64,000 bases of DNA from Profundicola chukchiensis (GTDB lineage: Bacteria; Bacteroidota; Bacteroidia; Flavobacteriales; Weeksellaceae): assembly GCF_029664245.1 (NCBI RefSeq), contig NZ_JANAIE010000002.1:372001-436000 (forward strand), written 5' to 3'. The first letter of the stretch is position 1; every line of letters begins with the position of its first letter. Of this stretch, positions 18,185 through 27,900 are shown piece after piece. The notes under the pieces were generated by a model. The model searched no databases. It was given only the letters and a program-made list of their open reading frames with translations, and was not told the origin of the DNA. A program made the position numbers and the translations under genes.

Positions 18185-19861
18185 ATGAACATTAAAATCA
18201 ATAAATATCTAGGCATCGTAGCTATGTGCTATGTTCTAGTTAATGTTTTACAATCTCTTTTTATGCCTCTTATTAACGATGAGGCTTATTATTGGGTATG
18301 GTCTGAAAATCTAGATTGGGGTTATTTTGATCATCCGCCTATGGTAGCGCTTTGGATTAAGATAGGTTTTACTTTTTTTGAAAGTGAATTAGGAGTAAGA
18401 CTAATTACTATACTTGCTGGAGCTCTTGGCTATTATTTTCTAGGTAAGATGCTGCAGATAAAGAATATTAACCAATTTTGGCTTTATACTGCTTTATTTA
18501 CATCTTTTGTGTTATTCCAAGCCTTTGGTTTTATAACTACACCTGATGCTCCACTGCTTTTCTTTGGGATTTCATATTTCATTTTCTTGAAAAAGTTCCT
18601 AGAACAGCCTAATTATCTTAATTCATTAGGTTTAGGATTAATCATGGCTTTATTACTCTACAGTAAATATCATGGAATTCTTCTGATAGTTTTTTCACTG
18701 CTTCCATTGAGCTTGAAATTAATTAAGAATAAATATTTCTATGTTGCTGTTCTGTTTGGAGTCTTATGCTACGTACCACATCTTTGGTGGCAATTCGACA
18801 ACGAATTTGTATCCGCTCAATATCACTTGGTAAGAAGAAATGTATTCAATCAATTTAAGATTAGTAATACCACCGACTATCTCGCGAGTTTAGCCTGGGC
18901 AAGTTCTCCGCTCCTATTTTGGTTCACAGGAAAAGCCTTATTTAAAACAAAATATAATACTGACTTTCAAAAAGCTATGCTAGGAGGATTTGCAGGAATT
19001 GTAGTTTTCTTTATCCTCATAACTTTCAAAAGATATATTCAAGGTCAGTGGTCCTTATTGGCTTTTATTCCACTTCTTATTATTACTTATCAGTATTTTA
19101 AAGATAGACCTAAGGATATTAAGTGGATTAAAATTTTAGGATTTGCGACAATAATTTTAATGATTGGCGCTAGAATCTACTTTATTATTCCTAACGTTCC
19201 TTTCAAAACACAATATCATGGTTGGAAAGAGGCTATGCAAAAAGCAGGAGAAGTGGCAGAAGGAATTGCTGTTTTTGAGAAGTATCAATACACCTCCTTA
19301 TATAAGTTCAACAACTATCCGAAACCTGATGCTCGTAACTTTATTACCATAGAAAATCGCCATTCTCAGTATGAATTATGGGATTCAGAAGCTGATTTAG
19401 AAGGTCAAGACATTACTTATTTTTCAAGATATATTAAAGCTAATGACAGTATACAAGTAAACTCTAGGGACAACGAGGTTTTCTATTATAGGAAAATTAA
19501 AAACTTTCACACAGCTTATTTCCTAGAATTAGAAATGAAGAATTATCGCATAGAAGAAGGTGTACTATCTGGTGAAATAGAAATTCACAATACAGGTGAT
19601 TTTGCAGTAGATTTAAGCCAGGAAAATCAATTCTCATTGATTCAAGCCTATATTGAGTATCCTTACTCTGAAAGAATTAAATGTGAAAAGAAAGTAAGCT
19701 ATGATGATGTTCTAGTGGAGCCTAACGAAAGAAAAACTATAAATTTCTCTACCGAGTTATGTAATGTTTTACCAGGAGACTATTTTACTTATTTTGGTTT
19801 TGTGAATCAAAATGTTCCACAAAAGAAACAATCTAATTACGTTGAAATAAAAATTGATTAA
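18185..19861 (+). CDS. GT39-family (ArnT/PMT-like) membrane glycosyltransferase
   Basis: 558 aa. Residues 1-330 contain about ten membrane helices. The first periplasmic loop has the catalytic-region signature NDEAYYWVW...GYFDHPPM, typical of ArnT-type lipid-linked sugar transferases. The last ~200 residues form a soluble domain, probably periplasmic. It probably moves a sugar from a polyprenyl phosphate to lipid A or another surface acceptor; the acceptor cannot be read from the sequence. The LolD-like gene begins 8 bp later. Confidence 0.9.
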   Translation: MNIKINKYLGIVAMCYVLVNVLQSLFMPLINDEAYYWVWSENLDWGYFDHPPMVALWIKIGFTFFESELGVRLITILAGALGYYFLGKMLQIKNINQFWLYTALFTSFVLFQAFGFITTPDAPLLFFGISYFIFLKKFLEQPNYLNSLGLGLIMALLLYSKYHGILLIVFSLLPLSLKLIKNKYFYVAVLFGVLCYVPHLWWQFDNEFVSAQYHLVRRNVFNQFKISNTTDYLASLAWASSPLLFWFTGKALFKTKYNTDFQKAMLGGFAGIVVFFILITFKRYIQGQWSLLAFIPLLIITYQYFKDRPKDIKWIKILGFATIILMIGARIYFIIPNVPFKTQYHGWKEAMQKAGEVAEGIAVFEKYQYTSLYKFNNYPKPDARNFITIENRHSQYELWDSEADLEGQDITYFSRYIKANDSIQVNSRDNEVFYYRKIKNFHTAYFLELEMKNYRIEEGVLSGEIEIHNTGDFAVDLSQENQFSLIQAYIEYPYSERIKCEKKVSYDDVLVEPNERKTINFSTELCNVLPGDYFTYFGFVNQNVPQKKQSNYVEIKID

Positions 19862-19869
19862 TTTGCAAT

Positions 19870-20538
19870 ATGATTAAGGCACAAAACATTCATAAGAAAT
19901 TCGGGGAATTAGAGGTTTTAAAAGGCGTATCCTTATTGGTTAAAAAAGCCGAGGTTATTTCGATTGTGGGTGCTTCTGGTGCCGGAAAAACAACTTTACT
20001 ACAAATTTTAGGCACATTAGATAGACCTAGCACGCCAAAGGAGTTCGACACGAAGATCGAGATTAATGGAATTGATGTGACATCTTTAAACGATAAAAAA
20101 CTTTCTAAATTTAGAAATGAACACATCGGTTTTATTTTTCAATTTCATCAATTATTACCAGAGTTTACCGCTTTAGAAAATGTTTGCATTCCGGCCATGA
20201 TTGCTGGCAAGAAGATGAAACAAGTAGAAGGTCGCGCCCAAGAATTATTAAAATACTTTGGGATGTCTCATCGTGTTTCCCACAAACCCAATCAGTTATC
20301 TGGAGGTGAACAGCAGCGAATTGCCGTAGCACGTGCCTTAATGAATCAGCCGAGTGTTGTGTTCGCTGATGAGCCTTCAGGAAATTTAGATTCGAAAAAT
20401 GCAGAAGAGCTTCACCAGTTGTTTTTCGACTTACGTGACGAGTTCGATCAAACCTTTATGATTGTAACTCACAACAAAGAGTTAGCTGATATGGCCGATA
20501 GAAAACTCGAAATGCTCGACGGAAATCTGATGCGCTAA
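19870..20538 (+). CDS. LolD-like ABC transporter ATP-binding protein
   Basis: 222 aa. Walker [10 protein letters not shown] (about 37-45), signature [15 protein letters not shown], Walker [13 protein letters not shown] and the H-loop IVTHN. The family is the LolD/MacB/FtsE type, which drives lipoprotein release or mechanical work rather than transport across the membrane. No permease gene is adjacent, so the partner is elsewhere. The symbol lolD is plausible but unproven. Confidence 0.9.
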   Translation: MIKAQNIHKKFGELEVLKGVSLLVKKAEVISIVGASGAGKTTLLQILGTLDRPSTPKEFDTKIEINGIDVTSLNDKKLSKFRNEHIGFIFQFHQLLPEFTALENVCIPAMIAGKKMKQVEGRAQELLKYFGMSHRVSHKPNQLSGGEQQRIAVARALMNQPSVVFADEPSGNLDSKNAEELHQLFFDLRDEFDQTFMIVTHNKELADMADRKLEMLDGNLMR

Positions 20539-20594
20539 ACCCCATTTTTCAGATTTTTTTCATAGATTAGTTGAAACAAATAAATTCAACTATT

Positions 20595-21158
20595 ATGACA
20601 ACACTTATTATTCTATTAGTTTTACTAGGAGTTATCGGTTTCGCTGTTATGTATGGCGTGGGGATTTACAACCGTTTGGTAAAACTTAAGGTCTTAGTCG
20701 AGGAAGCATGGAGTGGCATTGACGTACAGCTAAAAAAACGTCATGACTTAATCCCCAACTTAATTGAAACCGTAAAAGGTTATGCTACTCACGAGAAAGA
20801 AACTTTTCAAAATGTTACCGAAGCTAGAAATCAAGCTGTAGCAGCAAAAACTGTGGAACAACAACAAGCCGCAGAAAACAAATTAAATTCGTCTTTAATG
20901 AATTTATTCGCGGTTGCTGAGCAGTATCCAGATTTGAAAGCCAACACTAATTTTATGCAATTGCAAGATGAACTGACAAGTTTGGAGGCCGACATTGAAA
21001 AGTCTAGAAGATACTATAATGGAACGGTTAGAGATAAAAACATTTTAATCGACACTTTCCCGAGCAATATCGTAGCTAACATCTTTGGATTTGTTAAGTC
21101 TGCTTTCTTTGAGTTAGATAATGTTGCAGAAAGAGCGGTACCTAAAGTGAGTTTCTAA
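20595..21158 (+). CDS. lemA: LemA family protein
   Basis: 187 aa from the ATG at 20595; a TTG at 20571 would add 8 residues before the membrane helix. One N-terminal helix (TTLIILLVLLGVIGFAVMYG) is followed by a helical domain with the family motif VEEAWSGIDVQLKKRHDLIPNLIETVKGYA. The stop overlaps the ATG of the DUF2207 gene. The LemA-DUF2207 pair is widely conserved, but its function is unclear. Confidence 0.94.
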   Translation: MTTLIILLVLLGVIGFAVMYGVGIYNRLVKLKVLVEEAWSGIDVQLKKRHDLIPNLIETVKGYATHEKETFQNVTEARNQAVAAKTVEQQQAAENKLNSSLMNLFAVAEQYPDLKANTNFMQLQDELTSLEADIEKSRRYYNGTVRDKNILIDTFPSNIVANIFGFVKSAFFELDNVAERAVPKVSF

Positions 21159-23053
21159 TGAAATCCCTTATACTATCTTTATTTTTAGTCTTTTCCACCT
21201 TAGGTTGGTCACAGACCGAACAAGTCACGCGCTTTCATTCCGAAATCAAAATAGACACCAGCGCCCTAATTACAGTATCCGAGGATATTGATATTATATC
21301 TGCTGGAAATATTTTCAAGCGTGGAATTGTACGCTATCTGCCTATGCATAAAACTGATAGCCTAGGAAATAAACTGGCTATGAATTATGAAATATTATCT
21401 GTTTTTAAGGATAATAATATAGTCTCTTATCATACCGAAAAGAACAATGACAACTTAGTTATTTATGTAGGTGATAAAAACAGTTTTATTCCCAATGGCG
21501 AGCATAGCTACACAATAGTTTATAGAGCAGAAAACACCTTAGGATTCTTTTCTGATTTCGATGAGTTATATTGGAATGTAAACGGTTTCGGATGGGATTT
21601 TGCCATAAACGAGGTTTCAGCCAATGTTTATTTGCCCAATAATGCCGAACCTATTCAAGTGAAGTGTTATACAGGTAGAGCTGGCTCTACGGCCTCTAAT
21701 TGTACTTCGACACAAAAAGATGATCATGTCCATATCTCATCTACACAAATAGGTAAGAATCAAAACTTAACAATTGCAGTAGGTTTTGAGAAAGGAATCG
21801 TTAATGAACCTCCACCTCCTCCACCGCCATCTTTTTTAGAAACTTATGGACTATTTATTTTAGCATTATTATTCTTCTTGGGCTTAGGTGCCTATTATTT
21901 AATAACATGGCAAAAACATGGTATAGATCCTCCGAAGCCTACAGTATATCCTTTATTTGAGGCACCTGAAAATTTATCACCTGCTAGCGTAGGAATACTA
22001 CATAAAGAAAATTATTGGAGTGACTTAATCACTTCCTCTATTGTTAGCTTAGCTACCAAAGGATATTTAAAAATTGAGGAAAACACTAACAAAGCCCTTT
22101 TCGGTTTAGTTACTTCACGAACATTTAACCTACTAAAGTTGAAAGAACCTAATGATTCTTTACCTCTAGAAGAGTTGGAGATTATGAATAATCTTTTCGC
22201 TACTAGTAGTTACAAAACATTAAATGGCACCTATGATTCTGAATTAAAAAAAGTAGTCGATAAATACCAAAGTAGTATTAACAAGAAACATAAAAAGTTA
22301 ATTAATGAAGGAAATAATTACAAATTCGTCATTTTACCTGCAATTTTGATCATAATTTTTATGGCCATAGGTATTTTCCTAGGTTTTAAAACTAATTCTC
22401 TAGACATTCAACAATTTATTTATGGAGCTATTAGCATCTTTCCTTTTATATTCATTGGATTTATCTTCACATCTCGTTTATGGAGCTTGAAATGGATTTT
22501 TATTATCGTATGTGTGGTAGCGGTTGGATTGTTCATTGTATATATGATGAAGAATCCGCTTACGAAAGATAATCTTAATTTGTATTCTTTATTTGGATTT
22601 TTAACTTTTGGTGCTATTTCTTTAGGAGCCTACATCAAACTAATCAAGCGCCCATCTGAGGAAAAACTAAGAATTCAATCACTGATTGAAGGCTTTAAAA
22701 TGTATTTAACTACCGCTGAAACTAAACAACTACAGCACTTTAATCCACCTGAAGTTACTCCCGAAGTTTTCGAGAAGTTTTTGCCATATGCCATTGCGCT
22801 CGAAGCCGATGATGTTTGGGGGTATAAATTTCAGGAATTTCTAGATAAATCTGCCTTGGACAAAACAGCTTATCAGGCAGGTTGGTACTCGGGTTCCTCG
22901 TTTAATGCCTTGAAATTTGGACATTCATTGAACTCAAATTTATCAAATTCTTTGAGCGCGTCCTCTACTCCACCATCTAGCTCTAGTAGCGGTTCTGGTG
23001 GTGGCGGATTCTCCGGTGGCGGAGGAGGTGGCGGCGGAGGTGGCGGCTGGTAA
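21158..23053 (+). CDS. DUF2207 membrane protein with Gly-rich tail
   Basis: 631 aa. Signal peptide (ends near GWSQ), an N-terminal extracytoplasmic DUF2207 beta domain (about 20-210), and a proline run before a helix at about 227-247. A cytoplasmic region with two or three more helices (about 385-490) follows. The protein ends in Ser-rich then poly-Gly sequence (GGGGFSGGGGGGGGGG, then W), typical of the family. It overlaps lemA by 1 base and is co-translated with it. Confidence 0.92.
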   Translation: MKSLILSLFLVFSTLGWSQTEQVTRFHSEIKIDTSALITVSEDIDIISAGNIFKRGIVRYLPMHKTDSLGNKLAMNYEILSVFKDNNIVSYHTEKNNDNLVIYVGDKNSFIPNGEHSYTIVYRAENTLGFFSDFDELYWNVNGFGWDFAINEVSANVYLPNNAEPIQVKCYTGRAGSTASNCTSTQKDDHVHISSTQIGKNQNLTIAVGFEKGIVNEPPPPPPPSFLETYGLFILALLFFLGLGAYYLITWQKHGIDPPKPTVYPLFEAPENLSPASVGILHKENYWSDLITSSIVSLATKGYLKIEENTNKALFGLVTSRTFNLLKLKEPNDSLPLEELEIMNNLFATSSYKTLNGTYDSELKKVVDKYQSSINKKHKKLINEGNNYKFVILPAILIIIFMAIGIFLGFKTNSLDIQQFIYGAISIFPFIFIGFIFTSRLWSLKWIFIIVCVVAVGLFIVYMMKNPLTKDNLNLYSLFGFLTFGAISLGAYIKLIKRPSEEKLRIQSLIEGFKMYLTTAETKQLQHFNPPEVTPEVFEKFLPYAIALEADDVWGYKFQEFLDKSALDKTAYQAGWYSGSSFNALKFGHSLNSNLSNSLSASSTPPSSSSSGSGGGGFSGGGGGGGGGGGW

Positions 23054-23075
23054 ACTCAAATAACTTAAACTCAAT

Positions 23076-23582
23076 ATGATGAAGAAATTTAAATTACATT
23101 CAATTGTTGACGAAAGTCAATTAAACAGTATTAAAGAATTGGCTGAAGAAATTTGGCCTTCTACCTATAGTCCCATTTTATCTAATGGACAGATTAGCTA
23201 TATGATGGATTTAATGTACTCCGAACGTGCTTTGCAGGAACAACTGGAGAATGGAGTCCTATTCTATCTAGTTCTGTTTAATGATAAAGAAGTAGGCTAT
23301 ACAGCGGTTGAACCAAATTATAAAGATGGTGATCAACTCTATATTCATAAACTTTATATCCTACCTCAGCTCCAAGGCATTGGTCTTGGCAAAAGCGTAA
23401 TAGAAAGTATTGCCGAGATAGCTAAGAAAAAGAAATTAAGTTGTATTTCTCTCAATGTAAATCGATATAATAAGGCATTGTATTTTTATGAAAAACTTGG
23501 CTTTAAAATAGAGAAAGAAGAAGACATTGATATTGGCAATAATTACTACATGAATGACTATGTAATGCAAAAAAAGGTTTGA
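23076..23582 (+). CDS. GNAT family N-acetyltransferase
   Basis: 168 aa. The acetyl-CoA binding motif A reads LYILPQLQGIGLGKSVIESI (about 102-121), followed by LNVNRYNKALYFYEKLGFK (motif B), standard for GNAT enzymes. Substrate unknown. The stop codon lies inside the terminator stem that follows. Confidence 0.92.
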   Translation: MMKKFKLHSIVDESQLNSIKELAEEIWPSTYSPILSNGQISYMMDLMYSERALQEQLENGVLFYLVLFNDKEVGYTAVEPNYKDGDQLYIHKLYILPQLQGIGLGKSVIESIAEIAKKKKLSCISLNVNRYNKALYFYEKLGFKIEKEEDIDIGNNYYMNDYVMQKKV

Positions 23583-23606
23583 TTCCGAGGAATCAAACCT
23601 TTTTTA
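23570..23606. terminator. Bidirectional terminator between GNAT gene and pafA-like gene
   Basis: Stem AAAAAAGGTTTGATTC / GAATCAAACCTTTTTT. The GNAT stop codon TGA is embedded in the 5' arm. It serves both converging genes. Confidence 0.92.
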
Positions 23607-23627
23607 TTATCTCTTAGATTATAAGAT

Positions 23628-25247
23628 TTAATCGAATAATTCTTCTAATACGTCTCCCTCAGATCCATTTGGAATTGAAATATTCAACAATTGAGAAACC
23701 GTTGGAGCAATTTGAGTAATCAATTTCTTTTTAGCTGATTTTCCAGGTTTAATTCCCCATCCAAACCATAAATTCGGCACATGTGTATCATACATATAAG
23801 TAGAACCGTGCGTAGTTCCTGTTGCAAAATACTCCATATACTGAGGATCTAATAAAACTACCAAATCACCATTTTGCTTTGGATCAAAACCGTTTGAAAT
23901 TAAAGTTAAATGATAATCACTCGCATTACCGTTTAAGATATTGTCTCTAGAGTAAGCTCGAGCAACAAAGTCCTTTTTCTCTAAAAATCTTTGAATTTCT
24001 TTTATAATTTGATCGTAATCCTTGTTTTGAGCCAAAATGGTTTCTTCATTTAAGAATACATTTTGATTTGAATAGTTATTGTAAATTCCTTCACCAAACT
24101 TCTCATCCACAAAAGCTTTCAACTCTTTATCTAAATCTTTTCTGTTTAGGTTTTCAACCATATAACCGTGATCCGATAAATAATTTGGATTTTCAGCTGC
24201 AGCATGATCCGCAGTTAAAAACATTAAATAATTTCCTTCTCCAACATGTTGGTTTAAATAAGAAATTAAACCCGCTATCGTACGATCCAATCTTAAATAG
24301 GTGTCTTGAACCTCCATAGAACGAATTCCAAAACTATGTCCGATATAGTCTGGCGACGAAAAACTAATAGCTAAGAAATCTGTTTCAGTTCCTTGACCTA
24401 ATTTTTCATGCTTGATAGCTTCCTTACTCAATTCAGCGACAACTTCGTTACCATAAGGAGTAGTTTTAATAATGTCTAAGTCCCCTTGCAATGCTGCGAT
24501 TTCTTTTAAGTTATATGGAAATGTAGGTTTCGTTTTTGGCTTAAATATTCTTTCGTATCGCGTATCATCAGCTGTACTTTGAGTATAAGTATTAGCTGGT
24601 TTTAATAAGTCCCAACCTTGGTTGATATATTTTTGAACTTGCTTCTTGTCATTGTATTTATTTACCCAATCTGGTAATTTATCAAAATAGAAACTACTTG
24701 AAATAAACTTTCCATGAGTATCCATCCAATAAGCTGCATCAGCAAAATGACCTGCTGGTAGAATCGCTCCTCTATCTTTTAGTGAAATACCGATTACCTT
24801 AGATCTATGATTGGTAGCAAGTTTCAATTCATCTGTGACAGTAGTTGTCTTCAATCTATGTGGTGACATACGACCTACCTCATCATCAGCCTTTGTCCCA
24901 ACACTGGTCATAGATAAATCCGTAGTACAATAAACGGTTTCTTTTTCGCTTTTATGATACCATGAATTCCCAACGATTCCATGCACTGCAGGAATAGCTC
25001 CAGTATAAACCGAGGAATGGCCAGGCGCTGTATAGGTTGGCTTATAATTGAATTGCGTATTTTGAAAGCTATAACCCTCTTTCAATAATTTCTTAAATCC
25101 ATCTTCACCATAATCATCATAATAACGATATAGATAATCATATCGCATCTGGTCAACAACCACACCTACAACTAATTTAGGGCGTTCATTTTGTGCAAAT
25201 CCTATCGTTAAAAACAGAACGAAGAACTGCGTTATCCACTTTTTCAT
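23628..25247 (-). CDS. pafA: PafA-like alkaline phosphatase
   Basis: 539 aa with signal peptide (ends IGFAQ). Alkaline phosphatase superfamily: metal Asp in VVVDQMRYD, threonine nucleophile in KPTYTAPGHSS (about residue 72), and metal ligands in SPDYIGHSFG, TADHAAAENP and THGSTY. The Thr nucleophile and close spacing match PafA of Elizabethkingia, a periplasmic phosphomonoesterase made without phosphate control. It may supply phosphate from organic esters. Confidence 0.92.
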   Translation of the reverse strand: MKKWITQFFVLFLTIGFAQNERPKLVVGVVVDQMRYDYLYRYYDDYGEDGFKKLLKEGYSFQNTQFNYKPTYTAPGHSSVYTGAIPAVHGIVGNSWYHKSEKETVYCTTDLSMTSVGTKADDEVGRMSPHRLKTTTVTDELKLATNHRSKVIGISLKDRGAILPAGHFADAAYWMDTHGKFISSSFYFDKLPDWVNKYNDKKQVQKYINQGWDLLKPANTYTQSTADDTRYERIFKPKTKPTFPYNLKEIAALQGDLDIIKTTPYGNEVVAELSKEAIKHEKLGQGTETDFLAISFSSPDYIGHSFGIRSMEVQDTYLRLDRTIAGLISYLNQHVGEGNYLMFLTADHAAAENPNYLSDHGYMVENLNRKDLDKELKAFVDEKFGEGIYNNYSNQNVFLNEETILAQNKDYDQIIKEIQRFLEKKDFVARAYSRDNILNGNASDYHLTLISNGFDPKQNGDLVVLLDPQYMEYFATGTTHGSTYMYDTHVPNLWFGWGIKPGKSAKKKLITQIAPTVSQLLNISIPNGSEGDVLEELFD

Positions 25248-25335
25248 ATCTTAAAAATTATAAGGCTAAATTACGGAATTATATGCGTCTGCCTAAGCAG
25301 CTTGCTTGAATAAATTCTTAAGAAATTTAATGCAT

Positions 25336-25387
25336 AAAAAAATCCTCTACTTCCAAGAATCTAAATCATCATGAAAATAGAGGATTG
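25336..25387 (-). terminator. Terminator after the ABC-2 exporter operon
   Basis: Minus-strand stem AATCCTCTA / TAGAGGATT with a ~29-nt loop, followed by seven T. Confidence 0.75.
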
Positions 25388-25408
25388 TATCATTTTAAAA
25401 AATGAATT

Positions 25409-26734
25409 CTAGTATCTAATCCACTTTAACCACTCTTTGAAAGATGGTTTTTTACCATACATTAAGATTCCAATTCTGTAGATTTTAGCGGCAAACCAAA
25501 CCATGGCCAATACCGTTCCTATTAACAGAGCTATGGATAACAATAGTTCCCAAATCGGAACACCATAGGAAATCCTAGCCATCATAGCTACAGGAGAAGT
25601 GAATGGCACCATTGATAACCAAAATCCAACCGGACCGTCGGGATTTTGAATAATTGAAATCGCTCCATATACACCTAACATTAATGGAATTAAACCTACC
25701 CACATAAATTGTTGTGTTTCGGTTTCGTTGTCCACTGATGCTCCAATCGCTGCAAAGAATGAGCTATATAATAAATATCCGCAGAAGAAATAAATAAGGA
25801 ATGAAATAATGATTAAAGGGTAATTCAAGCTAAATAAAGTATCAATCACATCTTGAATATCACCTGTAATCGAGTCAACTTGCATTCCCTGTGATTGAGC
25901 CTGCATTTCGCCAACCATTTCCGCTCCACCACCAAAACTTCCAACTAGAAGTGGGAAAAGAGCCATGATTACTAGAATAATTCCAATCCATATAATAAAC
26001 TGAGTTAAAGCAACGAAAGTGGTTCCCAATATCTTCCCTAGCATCAAGTTAAAAGGCTTAACCGAGGAAATGATAATTTCAACAACACGGTTGTTTTTTT
26101 CTTCAATTACACTACGCATTACTCTTACGGCATATATCATGATGAACATAAAGATTGCATACATCAATACATAAGAAAGCGCAGATTTAACTCCTTCTCC
26201 CATTTGGCTGGTTTGTGAAGTTCCAGAAGCTGAATCCTTTTGAACCACCAAAGAGATAGGGAATTTAGCATTCGCTAGATCCTCGTCTGTAATCCCTTGT
26301 CGAGAAAGGTTGATGCGTTCGAGTTCATTACTTAATTTACTTTGCAAGGATGAAATTTGCATGACACCAAAACTCTTATTAGAGCTTAATTCGATTCCAT
26401 TTTTTAACGAGCTAAATGTGCTATCAGTTTCGGGTATATGCAAAACAGCTTGCAAATACTGACTATCTTTTAATGTATCCTTTAATCCTTTTAAATCTTC
26501 AACAGGATAAAAAGCGTAGCGATCATATTCTGTAGACTTAAAAGTGGTTGTGAATAAACCTGACTCATCTACAATCGCCATGTAGTTGGTTTCTTGATTG
26601 GCTTGGGTTAATAAAACCACCAAAGCCACCAAGGCTATCATCAATAAAGGTGTGAAAATCGTTAATAAGATAAAAGACTTCTTTTTTACCTGAACCAGAA
26701 ATTCTCTTTTTGTAACTAACCAAATTTGATTCAT
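25409..26734 (-). CDS. ABC-2 type transporter permease (NatB-like)
   Basis: 441 aa. One N-terminal helix (about 21-43), an extracytoplasmic domain (about 45-190), then five or six helices containing SALSYVLMYAIFMFIMIYAVRVMRSVIEEKNNRVVEIIISS, the ABC-2 core with its EEK..R..E motif. It pairs with the ATPase 4 bp upstream. NatAB-type exporters move sodium or drugs; the substrate here is unknown. Confidence 0.92.
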   Translation of the reverse strand: MNQIWLVTKREFLVQVKKKSFILLTIFTPLLMIALVALVVLLTQANQETNYMAIVDESGLFTTTFKSTEYDRYAFYPVEDLKGLKDTLKDSQYLQAVLHIPETDSTFSSLKNGIELSSNKSFGVMQISSLQSKLSNELERINLSRQGITDEDLANAKFPISLVVQKDSASGTSQTSQMGEGVKSALSYVLMYAIFMFIMIYAVRVMRSVIEEKNNRVVEIIISSVKPFNLMLGKILGTTFVALTQFIIWIGIILVIMALFPLLVGSFGGGAEMVGEMQAQSQGMQVDSITGDIQDVIDTLFSLNYPLIIISFLIYFFCGYLLYSSFFAAIGASVDNETETQQFMWVGLIPLMLGVYGAISIIQNPDGPVGFWLSMVPFTSPVAMMARISYGVPIWELLLSIALLIGTVLAMVWFAAKIYRIGILMYGKKPSFKEWLKWIRY

Positions 26735-26738
26735 ATTC

Positions 26739-27653
26739 TTATTTTACAGCGTTTATAAACACATCATTCATGGTTGGGATTTCCTCTGCGAATTCCCTCA
26801 CATTTCCTACTTGTGTTAGTTGATTGAGTAAATTATTATTGTTGTGATCGTGAGATAAAACATAAAAGGAAGTCATTCCATGATGTGTTTGTAAATCACG
26901 AATTTCGTATGAATTAGACAAACTATCCATTGCTAATTGATTGTTTATTTCTAATTCAACTTTGAATTTACCTTCTTTAAATTGATTTCTGATTTCTCTA
27001 ATAGGACCGTCTAGCACCTTGTTCGACTTATTAATTAAAGCCACATGATCACACATTTCCTCTACAGACTCCATTCTGTGTGTTGAGAAAATAATGGTTG
27101 CACCTTTATCTTTTAATTCAATAATCTCATCACGAATTAAATTGGCGTTAACAGGATCAAAACCACTAAATGGCTCATCGAAAATCAATAATTCTGGTTC
27201 GTGAAGAACGGTAACAATAAACTGAATCTTTTGTCCCATTCCTTTGGATAGTTCACTCAGCTTTTTATTCCACCAATCTCCAATATCTAATTTATCAAAC
27301 CAAAATTTAAGTTTCTTAACCGCTTCAGCATGGGATAAACCTTTTAATTGAGCTAAATAAACTACTTGTTCACCAACCTTCATGTTTTTATAAAGCCCAC
27401 GCTCCTCGGGCATGTAGCCAATTTTAGAAATATGTTTAGGATGAAGAGGTTCGCCATTCAAAAACACTTTACCCGTATCTGGCATCGTGATCTGATTGAT
27501 GATTCTAATAAAAGTTGTTTTCCCTGCTCCATTGGGTCCTAAAAGACCATAAATAGTGCCCTTAGGAATAGAAAGACTAAAATCATTTAGAGCGACTTTG
27601 CTACCAAATGACTTTGATATATTCTGTGCAACCAATAAGTTGTTATTGTCCAT
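26739..27653 (-). CDS. ABC transporter ATP-binding protein (NatA-like)
   Basis: 304 aa. Walker A GPNGAGKTT (about 39-47), signature LSKGMGQKIQ, Walker B LLIFDEPFSGFDP, H-loop STHRM. A C-terminal DUF4162-like extension (about 220-304) is typical of the NatA group. First gene of a two-gene operon with the permease. Confidence 0.95.
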   Translation of the reverse strand: MDNNNLLVAQNISKSFGSKVALNDFSLSIPKGTIYGLLGPNGAGKTTFIRIINQITMPDTGKVFLNGEPLHPKHISKIGYMPEERGLYKNMKVGEQVVYLAQLKGLSHAEAVKKLKFWFDKLDIGDWWNKKLSELSKGMGQKIQFIVTVLHEPELLIFDEPFSGFDPVNANLIRDEIIELKDKGATIIFSTHRMESVEEMCDHVALINKSNKVLDGPIREIRNQFKEGKFKVELEINNQLAMDSLSNSYEIRDLQTHHGMTSFYVLSHDHNNNNLLNQLTQVGNVREFAEEIPTMNDVFINAVK

Positions 27654-27676
27654 GCATTCGTTTTATATATAAGACC

Positions 27677-27684
27677 CAAAATTA
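27677..27684 (-). promoter_or_regulatory. -7 promoter element for the ABC-2 operon
   Basis: Minus-strand TAATTTTG, 24 nt before the ATPase start codon. Confidence 0.6.
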
Positions 27685-27848
27685 ATGAAAATGTTACACT
27701 TTAAGTATAAAGTCGAAGGTAGGTGGTGAGGGTAGTAGAATGATGTAGAAAATTTGAATTTTAAAGGTTCAATGGGAAACTACCTCCAAAACAGTGAAAG
27801 ATGACTCGAAAACTTAAAATATTAAACCTTGAGTCTTAAATTACCAAT

Positions 27849-27880
27849 AAAAAAACCGCCTCATTTGAGACGGTTTTAAA
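27849..27880 (-). terminator. Terminator of the Sus operon
   Basis: Minus-strand stem AAAACCGTCTC / GAGGCGGTTTT (one G-U) and then T run, 21 nt after the SusF-like stop. Confidence 0.9.
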
Positions 27881-27900
27881 ATATAATTTAATTTGATAAA

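Noticed and set aside
22981-23050. GGTGGC repeats as a microsatellite of interest
   Set aside because: They encode the poly-Gly tail normal for DUF2207 proteins.
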